Shown here in pieces: positions 18,087 to 26,265 of a stretch of 64,000 bases of DNA; the stretch's first letter is position 1, and the number at the start of each line of letters is the position of its first letter. Under the pieces are notes generated by a model. It was not told where the DNA came from. It made no database searches and saw only the letters and a list, made by a program, of their open reading frames with translations. The position numbers and the translations under genes were made by a program. The stretch comes from DAHUYF01 sp963838385 (GTDB lineage Bacteria; Pseudomonadota; Alphaproteobacteria; ATCC43930; CGMCC-115725): positions 124,001 through 188,000 of the forward strand of contig CAWIRE010000005.1 in NCBI GenBank assembly GCA_963838385.1, read 5' to 3'.

Positions 18087-18278
18087 CACAACTCCCGGGC
18101 GCCGGGAGCGCGCCGGCGCGAAACTGCGAGGCATTCTATCGACATGTCGCCGGCAAACAAGCTGCGCCACCGGCTGCAGCATCCGGCGAAGCCGTCAACT
18201 TTCGGTAAACCCGGCGCGATATGTTGCCGCGGCCCGTCCTTGGGGCTATCGTCGCGGCCGAAGACGGGGAGAACGGCC

Positions 18279-19154
18279 ATGTTCAAGGGCTCGATCGTCG
18301 CGCTCGTCACCCCGTTCCGCAACGGGGCGGTGGACGAGAAGGCGTTCCAGGAATTCGTCGACTGGCAGATCGGCCAGGGCACGCAAGGGCTCGTCCCCTG
18401 CGGCACCACCGGCGAATCGCCGACCCTGAGCCATGCCGAGCACGACCGCGTCGTCGAACTGTGCGTCGAGGCGGCTCGCCGGCGCGTGCCGGTGATCGCC
18501 GGCACCGGCTCCAACTCGACCGAAGAGGCGATCCGCTTCACCCGCCATGCCAAGGCCGTCGGCGCCGATGCGGCGCTCGTCGTCTGCCCCTATTACAACC
18601 GGCCGACGCAGGAGGGGCTCTATCAGCATTTCAAGGCGATCAACGACGCCGTCGAGCTGCCGATCCTCATCTACAACATCCCGGGCCGCACCGGCGTCGA
18701 TATGAGCGTCGCCACCATGGCGCGGCTGGCCAAGCTCGCCAACGTCATCGGCGTCAAGGATGCGACGGCCGATCTCGCCCGGCCGCTGCGCACCCGCCAG
18801 GTGATCGGCCCCGATTTCTGCATGCTGTCGGGCGAGGACGCCACCGCGCTCGCCTTCAACGCGCAGGGCGGCGTCGGCTGCATCTCGGTGACCGCCAATG
18901 TCGCCCCGCGCGCCTGCGCCGACATGCAGGAGGCCTGGGCCAAGGGCGATACCGCGCGCGCCACCCGCATCAACGACCGCCTGGCGCCGCTCCATGACGC
19001 GCTGTTCTGCGAATCGAGCCCGGCGCCCTGCAAGTTCGGCACCGCGCTGCTCGGCAAGACCACCGCCGAGGTGCGGCTGCCGCTGGTGCCGGCCAGCCCC
19101 GAGGCGCAGGAGAAGATGCGGCTTGCCATGCGCAGCGCCGGGGTCTTGAACTGA
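18279..19154 (+). CDS. dapA: 4-hydroxy-tetrahydrodipicolinate synthase
   Basis: A 291-aa class I aldolase of lysine and diaminopimelate synthesis that condenses pyruvate with aspartate semialdehyde. The pyruvate-binding loop is GLVPCGTTGESPTLSHAEH. The catalytic Tyr132 is in YNIPGRTG and the Schiff-base Lys160 in VIGVKDATADL. VVCPYYNRPTQEGLYQHF is also typical. Length is normal. The start is ATG 18279; a much longer frame stays open upstream but only mirrors the transglycosylase gene. Its TGA overlaps what appears to be a CTG start of smpB. Confidence 0.96.
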   Translation: MFKGSIVALVTPFRNGAVDEKAFQEFVDWQIGQGTQGLVPCGTTGESPTLSHAEHDRVVELCVEAARRRVPVIAGTGSNSTEEAIRFTRHAKAVGADAALVVCPYYNRPTQEGLYQHFKAINDAVELPILIYNIPGRTGVDMSVATMARLAKLANVIGVKDATADLARPLRTRQVIGPDFCMLSGEDATALAFNAQGGVGCISVTANVAPRACADMQEAWAKGDTARATRINDRLAPLHDALFCESSPAPCKFGTALLGKTTAEVRLPLVPASPEAQEKMRLAMRSAGVLN

Positions 19155-19618
19155 CGCTGCGCGGGACCGAGCGTTTCGTCGCGCAGAACCGGCGGGCGCG
19201 CCACGACTTCCTCATCGAGAGCACGCTCGAGGCGGGGCTACAGCTCACCGGCACCGAGGTGAAGGTGCTGCGCCAGGGGCTGGCCAGCATCAACGAGGCC
19301 TATGCCACCGAGCGCGACGGCGGCATCTACCTGGTGAACGCGCATTTCCCGGAATATCCCTCGTCGCGCTTCAACCACGAGCCGCGGCGCCCGCGCAAGC
19401 TGCTGCTGCACAAGCGCGAGATCAACCGCCTGATGGGCGCGATCAAGCGCGAGGGCATCACGCTGGTGCCGCTGTCGATCTATTTCAACGAGCGCGGCCG
19501 CGCCAAGCTCGAGCTCGGTCTGGCCAAGGGCAAGCGCAAGGCCGACAAGCGCGAGACCGAGAAGCAGCGCGACTGGCAGCGCGACCGCGCGCGCATCATG
19601 CGCGAGCGGAACCGCTGA
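19151..19618 (+). CDS. smpB: SsrA-binding protein SmpB, apparently with a CTG start
   Basis: The frame encodes an intact SmpB: FVAQNRRARHDFLIESTLEA, GLQLTGTEVKVLRQGLASIN, EAYATERDGGIYLVNAHFPE, then HKREINRLMGAIKREGITLV and a basic C-terminal tail ending RARIMRERNR. SmpB binds tmRNA and ribosome for trans-translation. The first in-frame ATG (19259) lies inside the conserved beta-barrel and would delete about 36 essential residues. No ATG, GTG or TTG is in frame between the upstream dapA codons and VAQNRR. The CTG at 19151 overlaps the dapA stop as CTGA and gives the usual length of 155 aa, so it is chosen. A sequencing error removing a normal start is the alternative. Confidence 0.85.
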   Translation: MTLRGTERFVAQNRRARHDFLIESTLEAGLQLTGTEVKVLRQGLASINEAYATERDGGIYLVNAHFPEYPSSRFNHEPRRPRKLLLHKREINRLMGAIKREGITLVPLSIYFNERGRAKLELGLAKGKRKADKRETEKQRDWQRDRARIMRERNR

Positions 19619-20240
19619 GGCGGTCCCGCAGCGCCGCGAACACCGCCTCGAACATCGCCGGCGTCAGCCTGCCGGTATTGGTGTTGTAGCGCGAGCAGTG
19701 ATAGCTGTCGGCGAGCAGCAGCCCGCTCGGCAGCGTGTGCAAGGCGCCATGGGCGAAGGGGTAGGCGGCGCGGCGCACGCCGGCCGCCGCCAGCACCGCC
19801 TGGTGCGCGATCGCGCCCAGCGCCAGCACCGCCGCGAGCCGCGGCTGCGCCGCGATCTCGGCGGCGAGAAACCGGTTGCAGGCCTTGATCTCCGCCGGTT
19901 CCGGCTTGTTCTCCGGCGGCACGCAGCGCACCGCGTTGGTGATGCGGCAATCGACCAGCACCAGCCCGTCATCGGCGCGCTCGCCATAGCTGCCCGCGGC
20001 GAAGCCGAATTTGCCCAGGGTCTGGTACAGCAGCACGCCGGCAAAGTCGCCGGTGAAGGGCCGCCCGGTGCGGTTGGCGCCGCGCAGGCCCGGAGCCAGC
20101 CCGACGATGAGAAGCCGCCCGCCCGCGCCGAAGGAGGGGACCGGCGCGTTGAACCAATCGGGGTGATCGGCGCGCTGCCGCTGGCGGAAAGCGCCGAGGC
20201 GGGGGCAGAGCGGGCAGTCGCGATCGGGCGCCGCGCTCAC
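19596..20240 (-). CDS. Uracil-DNA glycosylase, family 5 (UDGb) type
   Basis: A 214-aa UDG-superfamily protein. Cysteines near the N-terminus (CPLCPRL) and CRITNAVRCVPPENKP fit the four-Cys iron-sulfur pattern. Motif A is LLIVGLAPGLRGANRTGRPF with TGD following, where an Ala replaces the polar catalytic residue, as in family 5. Motif B-like DSYHCSRYNTNTGRL is near the C-terminus. It removes uracil and other deaminated bases from DNA. Its last 23 bp overlap the end of smpB tail to tail, and its start overlaps the NYN gene stop by 4 nt. Confidence 0.85.
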   Translation of the reverse strand: MSAAPDRDCPLCPRLGAFRQRQRADHPDWFNAPVPSFGAGGRLLIVGLAPGLRGANRTGRPFTGDFAGVLLYQTLGKFGFAAGSYGERADDGLVLVDCRITNAVRCVPPENKPEPAEIKACNRFLAAEIAAQPRLAAVLALGAIAHQAVLAAAGVRRAAYPFAHGALHTLPSGLLLADSYHCSRYNTNTGRLTPAMFEAVFAALRDRLSGSARA

Positions 20241-20818
20241 GCCGGGCCGTAGCCCTGGTTCACCTGCTGGCGCTGGCTGTCCTCGCGGTGATGGACGCGC
20301 ATGATGCTGGAAGCGAGCTCCTGCAGCTCCAGGAACATGTCGGCCTGCCGGCGCAGCTCGTCGGCGATCATCGGCGGCGCCGAGCGGATGGTGGAGACGA
20401 CGGTGACGCGCACCCCCTTGCGCTGCACCGCCTCGACCAGCCGGCGGAAGTCGCCATCACCGGAGAACAGCACGATATGGTCGAGATATTGCGCCATCTC
20501 CATGACGTCGATCGCCAGCTCGATGTCCATATTGCCCTTGATCTTGCGGCGCCCGGTGGCGTCCGTGTACTCCTTGGTCGGCTTGGTCACCATGGTGTAG
20601 CCATTGTAGTCGAGCCAGTCGACCAGCGGGCGGATCGGCGAGTATTCCTGGTCTTCGATCAGCGCCGTATAGTAAAAAGCGCGGATGAGGCGACCTTTTG
20701 AACCGAAAAGGTCCAGCAACCGTTTGTAATCGATGTCGAACTGCAAGGCACGCGCCGCGGCATAGAGATTGGCGCCGTCAATGAAGAGGGCGATTTTCTC
20801 TTGTGGATAAAAAATCAT
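20237..20818 (-). CDS. NYN-domain (LabA/DUF88-like) putative ribonuclease
   Basis: A 193-aa PIN-like NYN domain. Acidic residues are in place: ALFIDGANLYAA, GNMDIELAIDVME, and VLFSGDGDFRRLVEAVQRKG. These form the metal centre predicted for RNA cleavage. The C-terminal tail is helical, Gln-rich and short. Cellular substrates of this family are mostly unknown. It is translationally coupled to the UDG gene (4-nt overlap) and divergent from folK. Confidence 0.88.
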   Translation of the reverse strand: MIFYPQEKIALFIDGANLYAAARALQFDIDYKRLLDLFGSKGRLIRAFYYTALIEDQEYSPIRPLVDWLDYNGYTMVTKPTKEYTDATGRRKIKGNMDIELAIDVMEMAQYLDHIVLFSGDGDFRRLVEAVQRKGVRVTVVSTIRSAPPMIADELRRQADMFLELQELASSIMRVHHREDSQRQQVNQGYGPA

Positions 20819-20916
20819 CGGTGCCTACTCCATGACATGAGTAATATGTGTCGGAATAACGCTCCCCGGGCATTAGCCCGTACCGAAATGCCGGCGTCAA
20901 GCCGCCTCTCCGCGCC

Positions 20917-21405
20917 ATGATCCTGCTCGGGCTCGGCGCCAACCTGCCGAGCGCCGCAGGGACGCCCGCAGCGACGCTGGCGGCGGCGCTGGACGCGCTG
21001 GCGCAGGCGGGGGTGACCATCGAGCGGCGCTCGCCCTGGTATCGCACGGCGCCCGTGCCGGCGGGCGATCAACCCTGGTATGTCAATGGCATAGCGGTGG
21101 TCGCGACGGCCCTTGGCCCGACCGAGCTGCTGGCGCTGCTGCACCGCGTCGAGGCCCGTTTCGGCCGCGTCCGCCGCACCCGGAACGAGGCGCGGCCGCT
21201 CGATCTCGACATCCTGGACTATGACGGTCTCGTCCGGGAGACGGCGCCGGTGCTGCCGCATCCGCGCCTCCACCAGCGGGGATTCGTGCTGTTGCCGCTA
21301 CACGACGTGGCGCCGGGCTGGCGGCATCCGGTGACCGGCGAAGGACTGCCGGAGATGATCGCGCGGCTGCCCCCGGATCAGCTCGCCGAACGGCTCGAGG
21401 ATTGA
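20917..21405 (+). CDS. folK: 2-amino-4-hydroxy-6-hydroxymethyldihydropteridine pyrophosphokinase
   Basis: A 162-aa HPPK of folate synthesis. It opens MILLGLGANLPSAAGTPAAT, the conserved G-x-N-L loop. PWYRTAPVPAGDQPWYVNG and RNEARPLDLDILDYDG (the Mg-binding RPLDLDIL signature) follow, then LPHPRLHQRGFVLLPLHDVA. It transfers pyrophosphate from ATP to hydroxymethyl-dihydropterin. It stands alone here, without folP or folB beside it. The gap to rpoZ holds a candidate promoter. Confidence 0.94.
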   Translation: MILLGLGANLPSAAGTPAATLAAALDALAQAGVTIERRSPWYRTAPVPAGDQPWYVNGIAVVATALGPTELLALLHRVEARFGRVRRTRNEARPLDLDILDYDGLVRETAPVLPHPRLHQRGFVLLPLHDVAPGWRHPVTGEGLPEMIARLPPDQLAERLED

Positions 21406-21488
21406 GCGGTAATTATATGATTCTTAACGGCAATACGCCCTGATACAGGGGCGCGCCGGCGGCGGGCCGCAACAATACTGTCGTCCTG

Positions 21489-21519
21489 TTGTTGCGGCGA
21501 TAGCCGCTCGCCTTATATA
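21489..21519 (+). promoter_or_regulatory. Possible promoter upstream of rpoZ
   Basis: TTGTTG at 21489-21494 and TATATA at 21514-21519 lie 19 bp apart, about 38 bp before the rpoZ start, in an A+T-rich patch that stands out locally. The spacing is longer than ideal, so this is weak. Confidence 0.3.
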
Positions 21520-21557
21520 TTGCACGACTCAGGTTCCGCTGCGGGAGAAGTGTCGGC

Positions 21558-22007
21558 ATGGCTCGTGTAACCGTTGAAGATTGCGTCATCAAGGTCCCGA
21601 ACCGCTTCGAGCTGGTGCTGCTGGCGGCCCAGCGGGCGCGCGACGTCACCGCCGGCGCGCAGATCACGCTCGAGCGCGACAACGACAAGAACCCGGTGGT
21701 GGCGCTGCGCGAGATCGCCGACGAGACCATCCCGCTCGACGCGCTGCAGAATGCGCTGATCAAGGGCATGCAGAAGCACGTCGAGATCGACGAGCCGGAA
21801 GAGGACACCGAGATCGAGATCGGCGCCCAGCAATGGCCGACCGAGCTGGCGCAGCCGGTCGACATGGAGGAGGAGGAAGGCGCGGTCGACGAGGAGCTCA
21901 GCGAGGACATGCTGTTCGTCGCGCCCGACGACGCCGTGGGCCTCAGCGACGACATCAACCCGGATCTGGCGGAAGGCGGCAGCGAGATCCCCGAGAAGAC
22001 GAAATAA
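21558..22007 (+). CDS. rpoZ: DNA-directed RNA polymerase omega subunit
   Basis: A 149-aa omega subunit. The N-terminal fold is MARVTVEDCVIKVPNRFELV, then LLAAQRARDVTAGAQITLER and the DKNPVVALREIADETI motif. Beyond about residue 65 it has an unusually long acidic tail (EEDTEIEIG, DMEEEEGAVDEELSEDM), a feature of alphaproteobacterial omegas. It stabilises beta' in RNA polymerase. It sits directly upstream of rsh, the usual rpoZ-spoT arrangement, and omega is known to be part of a ppGpp site in some bacteria. Confidence 0.95.
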   Translation: MARVTVEDCVIKVPNRFELVLLAAQRARDVTAGAQITLERDNDKNPVVALREIADETIPLDALQNALIKGMQKHVEIDEPEEDTEIEIGAQQWPTELAQPVDMEEEEGAVDEELSEDMLFVAPDDAVGLSDDINPDLAEGGSEIPEKTK

Positions 22008-22086
22008 GGATGCGGCGCGGGGGCGGCTTCGCAGTCTCCAGCCGTGTTCCCGCCGACCCGGCGCCGGCGGCGCGGAGTGATCCGCG

Positions 22087-24225
22087 ATGATGCGTCAATT
22101 CGAACTGGTCGAGCGCGTCAAGGCCTACGATCCCGCCGCGGACGAGGCCGCCATCAACCGCGCCTATGTCTTCTCGATGAAGGCGCATGGCTCGCAGCTG
22201 CGCGCCTCGGGCGATCCCTATTTCTCGCATCCGATCGAGGTCGCCGGCATCCTCGCCGAGATGAAGCTCGATGCCGCCTCGATCGTCACCGGCCTGCTGC
22301 ACGACACGGTCGAGGACACGGTGGCGACGCTCGAGGATATCGAGCGCCTGTTCGGTCCCGACATCGCCCGGCTGGTGGACGGCGTCACCAAGCTGTCGCG
22401 GCTCGAGCTGCAATCGGACCAGACCAAGCAGGCGGAGAACTTCCGCAAGCTGGTGCTGGCGATGTCCGAGGACATCCGCGTCCTCCTGGTGAAGCTCGCC
22501 GACCGCCTGCACAACATGCGCACGCTGCATTTCCTCAAGGACGAGGAGCGCCGCCGTCGCATCGCGCGCGAGACGATGGAGATCTACGCCCCGCTCGCCG
22601 AGCGCATCGGCATGCAGGAGATGAAGGACGAGCTCGAGGATCTCGCCTTCGCCGAGCTCCATCCCGAGGCCCGCGCCAGCATCATGGCGCGGCTCTCCTT
22701 CCTGCGCGAGAAGGGCGAGGGGCTGGCTGAGCGCATCATCGACGAGCTGCAGGAGACGCTGACGGAGCACGGGCTGGTGGCCGAGGTGTCCGGTCGCGAG
22801 AAGACGCCCTATTCGGTCTGGCGCAAGATGCAGCAGAAGAACGTGGGCTTCGAGCAGCTCTCCGACATCATGGCCTTCCGCGTCGTGGTCGAGACGGTGG
22901 AGCAGTGCTATCAGGCCCTGGGCATCGTCCATAGCCGCTATCCCGTCGTGCCCGGCCGCTTCAAGGACTACATCTCGACGCCCAAGCCCAACAATTACCG
23001 CTCGCTCCACACCGGCGTCATCGGACCGGAGCGGCAACGCATCGAGATGCAGATCCGCACCCGCGAGATGCACGAGGTTGCCGAGCTCGGCGTCGCCGCC
23101 CATTGGGTCTACAAGCAGGGCGCGCCGCGCACCGAAGGGCGGCAATACCGCTGGCTGCGCGAGCTGCTCGACATCCTCGAGCACGCGCCCGATCCGCAGG
23201 AATTCCTCGAGCACACCAAGCTCGAGATGTTCCAGGACCAGGTGTTCTGCTTCACCCCCAAGGGCGACCTGATCGCGCTGCCGCGAGGTGCCACGCCGGT
23301 CGATTTCGCCTATGCCGTGCACTCGGTCATCGGCGACACCTGCGTCGGCGCCAAGATCAATGGCCGGCTCGCGCCCTTGCGCACCCAGCTCGCCAATGGC
23401 GACCAGGTCGAGGTGATCACCTCCAAGGCGCAGACGCCGTCGCCGACCTGGGAGCGCTTCGTCGTCACCGGCAAGGCGCGCGCGCGCATCCGCCGCTTCA
23501 TCCGCACCCAGCAGCGTCAGCAATATCTCGATCTCGGCAAGGCGATCCTGCAGAAGGCCTTCCGCCACGAGGGCCACGACTTCACCGAGAAGGCGCTCGA
23601 GGAGGCGCTGAAGACCTTCAATTGCGCCAGCGTCGAGGATCTCTACGTCGCGGTCGGCGAGGGGCTCGCCACCGGACGCGAAGTGGTGCATGCGATCTAT
23701 CCGCCGCGGCCCGATGCCAAGCCGGCAAAGGTGGTGCGGCTTGCCACCGCGCGCAGCAAGAAGGCGTCGGACAATGCGGTGCCGATCCGCGGGCTCATCC
23801 CCGGCATGGCGCTGCATTTCGCCGGCTGCTGCCATCCGCTGCCCGGCGACCGCATCGTCGGCATCGTCACCACCGGCAAGGGCGTCACCATCCATACCAT
23901 CGACTGCGACGCGCTCGCCAATTTCGCCGACACGCCCGAGCGCTGGCTCGACGTCGCCTGGAACAGCAAGGGCGATGGCGAGATCGGCCATGTGGGCCGC
24001 ATCAACGTCACGCTCGGCAACGAGCCGGGCAGCCTCGGCAGCCTCACCACGGTGATCGGCAAGCAGGCCGGCAACATCACCAATCTCAAGATCACCAACC
24101 GCTCGGTCGATTTCTTCGAGATCCTGGTCGATATCGAGGTGAAGGACGTGAAGCACCTCACCAACATCATCGCGGCGCTGCGCGCCACGCCGGTGATCAA
24201 CTCGGTCGAGCGCTCGCGCGGCTGA
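22087..24225 (+). CDS. rsh: Bifunctional (p)ppGpp synthetase/hydrolase (RelA/SpoT family)
   Basis: A 712-aa Rsh. The hydrolase HD domain has FSHPIEVAGILAEM (His48) and TGLLHDTVEDTVATLEDI (His72-Asp73). The synthetase domain (about 235-350) has GRFKDYISTPKPNNYRSLHT. A TGS domain (about 385-445, FCFTPKGDLIALPRGATPVD) follows, then a helical and zinc-finger region with HFAGCCHPLPGDRIVGIVTT and a C-terminal ACT domain (about 640-712). Both catalytic halves look intact, as expected for the single Rsh of alphaproteobacteria. It controls the stringent response. Its TGA shares a base with the pdxJ ATG. Confidence 0.95.
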   Translation: MMRQFELVERVKAYDPAADEAAINRAYVFSMKAHGSQLRASGDPYFSHPIEVAGILAEMKLDAASIVTGLLHDTVEDTVATLEDIERLFGPDIARLVDGVTKLSRLELQSDQTKQAENFRKLVLAMSEDIRVLLVKLADRLHNMRTLHFLKDEERRRRIARETMEIYAPLAERIGMQEMKDELEDLAFAELHPEARASIMARLSFLREKGEGLAERIIDELQETLTEHGLVAEVSGREKTPYSVWRKMQQKNVGFEQLSDIMAFRVVVETVEQCYQALGIVHSRYPVVPGRFKDYISTPKPNNYRSLHTGVIGPERQRIEMQIRTREMHEVAELGVAAHWVYKQGAPRTEGRQYRWLRELLDILEHAPDPQEFLEHTKLEMFQDQVFCFTPKGDLIALPRGATPVDFAYAVHSVIGDTCVGAKINGRLAPLRTQLANGDQVEVITSKAQTPSPTWERFVVTGKARARIRRFIRTQQRQQYLDLGKAILQKAFRHEGHDFTEKALEEALKTFNCASVEDLYVAVGEGLATGREVVHAIYPPRPDAKPAKVVRLATARSKKASDNAVPIRGLIPGMALHFAGCCHPLPGDRIVGIVTTGKGVTIHTIDCDALANFADTPERWLDVAWNSKGDGEIGHVGRINVTLGNEPGSLGSLTTVIGKQAGNITNLKITNRSVDFFEILVDIEVKDVKHLTNIIAALRATPVINSVERSRG

Positions 24226-24965
24226 TGGCTCCCGGCAAGCGCAGGCTGCGCCTCGGCGTCAACATCGACCATGTCGCGACGCTGCGCAACGCGCGCGGCG
24301 GACGCCATCCCGATCCGCTGCGCGCCGCCGCGATCGCCGCGGCCGCCGGCGCGGACGGCATCACCGCGCATCTGCGCGAGGACCGCCGCCACATCCGCGA
24401 CGAGGACATCGCGCGCCTCGCGCGGGAGATCGCGCTGCCGCTCAATCTCGAAATGGCGGCGACGCCGGAGATGCTGGCCGTGGCCCTGGCGGTGAAGCCG
24501 CACGCCGCCTGCCTGGTGCCCGAAAAGCGCAGCGAGGTCACCACCGAGGGCGGGCTCGACGTGGTCGGCGGCCGCGATCACCTGGCGCCGATCATCCGCC
24601 GCCTGGTCGATGGCGGCATCCGCGTCTCGCTCTTCATCGATCCCGAGACGCCGCAGCTCGACATGGCGCGCGCGCTCGGCGCGCCGGTGGTCGAGCTTCA
24701 CACCGGCGCCTATTGCGAGGCGGAAGGCGCGACGCGCGCGAGGGAACTGCAGCGGCTTGCCGCCGCCGCCACCCATGCCGAGGCGATCGGGCTCGAATGC
24801 CATGCCGGCCATGGGCTCGGCTATGACACCGTCGGTCCGGTGGCTGCGATCGCCACCATCGTCGAGCTCAATATCGGCCATTTCCTGGTGGGCGAGGCGA
24901 TCTTCGTCGGACTCGACGCCGCCATCCGGCGGATGCGCGCCCTGATGGACGAGGCACGCGCGTGA
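24225..24965 (+). CDS. pdxJ: Pyridoxine 5'-phosphate synthase
   Basis: A 246-aa TIM barrel making pyridoxine 5'-phosphate from 3-amino-2-oxopropyl phosphate and deoxyxylulose 5-phosphate. Signatures: RLGVNIDHVATLRNARGGRH, ITAHLREDRRHIRDEDI, CLVPEKRSEVTTEGGLDVVG, and AGHGLGYDTVGPVA near the C-terminus. The start is ATG 24225, sharing one base with the rsh stop (TGATG). Its end overlaps the acpS GTG start as GTGA. The order pdxJ-acpS-lepB-rnc-era-recO is conserved across many proteobacteria. Confidence 0.95.
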   Translation: MAPGKRRLRLGVNIDHVATLRNARGGRHPDPLRAAAIAAAAGADGITAHLREDRRHIRDEDIARLAREIALPLNLEMAATPEMLAVALAVKPHAACLVPEKRSEVTTEGGLDVVGGRDHLAPIIRRLVDGGIRVSLFIDPETPQLDMARALGAPVVELHTGAYCEAEGATRARELQRLAAAATHAEAIGLECHAGHGLGYDTVGPVAAIATIVELNIGHFLVGEAIFVGLDAAIRRMRALMDEARA

Positions 24966-25360
24966 TCCTCGGCATCGGCAGCGACCTCATCGACATCCGC
25001 CGCATCGAGAAGACCATCGCGCGCTTCGGCGACCGTTTTCTCGATCGCGTCTTCACGCCCGAGGAGCGCGCGCGTTCCGACCGTCGCGCCAACCGCATCG
25101 AGAGCTATGCCAAGCGCTATGCCGCCAAGGAGGCCTGCTCCAAGGCGCTCGGCACCGGCTTTCGCCGCGGCGTCTACTGGCGCGATCTCGGGGTCGTCAA
25201 TCTGCCGGGCGGGCGGCCGAGCCTGGTGCTGACCGGCGGCGCGCTGGAGCGGCTCAAGGCGCTGACGCCGCCCGGCCTCGCGGCGCGCATCGACGTGACG
25301 CTCACCGACGAGCCGCCGATCGCCCAGGCCCTGGTGATCATCTCGGCGGTTCCGGGCTAG
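24962..25360 (+). CDS. acpS: Holo-[acyl-carrier-protein] synthase
   Basis: A 132-aa AcpS that attaches 4'-phosphopantetheine from CoA to acyl carrier protein. MILGIGSDLIDIRRIEKTIA contains the Mg-binding Asp8, and RYAAKEACSKALGTGFRRGV the conserved KEA motif with Glu. The C-terminal DVTLTDEPPIAQALVIISAV is the typical last strand. It starts at a GTG overlapping the pdxJ stop (GTGA), so its translation is coupled. A candidate promoter for lepB begins about 30 bp after its end. Confidence 0.94.
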   Translation: MILGIGSDLIDIRRIEKTIARFGDRFLDRVFTPEERARSDRRANRIESYAKRYAAKEACSKALGTGFRRGVYWRDLGVVNLPGGRPSLVLTGGALERLKALTPPGLAARIDVTLTDEPPIAQALVIISAVPG

Positions 25361-25388
25361 GGCAGGCCAAATCCGCCCCCGGCCACCC

Positions 25389-25418
25389 TTGACTTCCCGG
25401 CGCAGGCTTCGCTTAATC
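25389..25418 (+). promoter_or_regulatory. Possible promoter upstream of lepB
   Basis: TTGACT at 25389-25394 and TTAATC at 25413-25418 with an 18-bp spacer lie about 65 bp before the lepB start. The -35 match is good and the -10 weak. An A+T-rich segment (25450-25470) follows before the ribosome-binding site. Confidence 0.4.
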
Positions 25419-25483
25419 CTCGCCATCCTCGGGTCGGTTTCTCGACAAAACACATAATTTCAACGATCTAGCGGGCGCCTTTA

Positions 25484-26263
25484 ATGAAAAACAAGACCTC
25501 GGACGGCGTCGTCGAGACGATCAAGACGCTCGTCTACGCCATCGCCATCGCGATTGTCATCCGCACCTTCCTCTACGAGCCCTTCAATATTCCTTCGGGT
25601 TCGATGGTGCCGACGCTGCTGGTCGGGGATTATCTCTTCGTTTCGAAATTCTCCTACGGCTACAGCCGCTATTCGCTGCCCTTCGGCCTGCCGCTGATCT
25701 CCGGGCGCATCTTCTTCCACGAGCCGCGGCGCGGCAACGTCATCGTCTTCAAATATCCGCGCGATCCCTCGACCGACTACATCAAGCGGCTCATCGGCCT
25801 GCCCGGCGACAAGATCCAGGTGCTCGGCAGCGTCGTCTACATCAACGGCGCGCCGGTGAAGCTCCATCGGATCGACAGCTATATCGATCCCGAGACCGGG
25901 ATGACGCGCCAGCAATACATCGAGACGCTGCCCGACGGCGTGTCGCATCCAATCCTGCTGGCCTCGGGCGAGCAGCCGCCGCCGGCCAAGCCCTGCGAGG
26001 ACCCGCATGAGGAGAGCCGGGACCTGGAGAACACCTGTCCCTTCCTGGTTCCGCCCGATCATTATTTCATGATGGGGGACAACCGCGACAATTCCGCCGA
26101 CAGCCGCGACCCCTCGAGCGGCGTCGGCTACGTTCCGGCCGAGAATCTCGTCGGCCATGCGGAATTCATCTTCTTCTCCACCAGCGGTTATGCGCGCTGG
26201 TGGGAGATCTGGAATTGGCCCTTCACTATCCGCTACGATCGCCTGTTCACGGCGATCCATTGA
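25484..26263 (+). CDS. lepB: Signal peptidase I
   Basis: A 259-aa inner-membrane protease. One N-terminal membrane segment is LVYAIAIAIVIRTFLYEPF. The catalytic Ser40 is in FNIPSGSMVPTLLVGDYLFV and the general-base Lys101 in PSTDYIKRLIGLPGDKI. Box E follows as PPDHYFMMGDNRDNSADSRD. It cleaves signal peptides of exported proteins on the periplasmic side. An insertion of about 60 residues (about 140-200) separates the Lys and box E, common in alphaproteobacterial enzymes. It precedes rnc by 2 bp. Confidence 0.96.
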   Translation: MKNKTSDGVVETIKTLVYAIAIAIVIRTFLYEPFNIPSGSMVPTLLVGDYLFVSKFSYGYSRYSLPFGLPLISGRIFFHEPRRGNVIVFKYPRDPSTDYIKRLIGLPGDKIQVLGSVVYINGAPVKLHRIDSYIDPETGMTRQQYIETLPDGVSHPILLASGEQPPPAKPCEDPHEESRDLENTCPFLVPPDHYFMMGDNRDNSADSRDPSSGVGYVPAENLVGHAEFIFFSTSGYARWWEIWNWPFTIRYDRLFTAIH

Positions 26264-26265
26264 CC

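Noticed and set aside
15444..18278. Long N-terminal extension of dapA (about 940 extra residues)
   Set aside because: It mirrors the dehalogenase and transglycosylase genes on the other strand. DapA has its normal length from ATG 18279.
21955..24156. Minus-strand open frame of over 700 codons across rsh
   Set aside because: Shadow of the clearly coding rsh gene; low-complexity composition.
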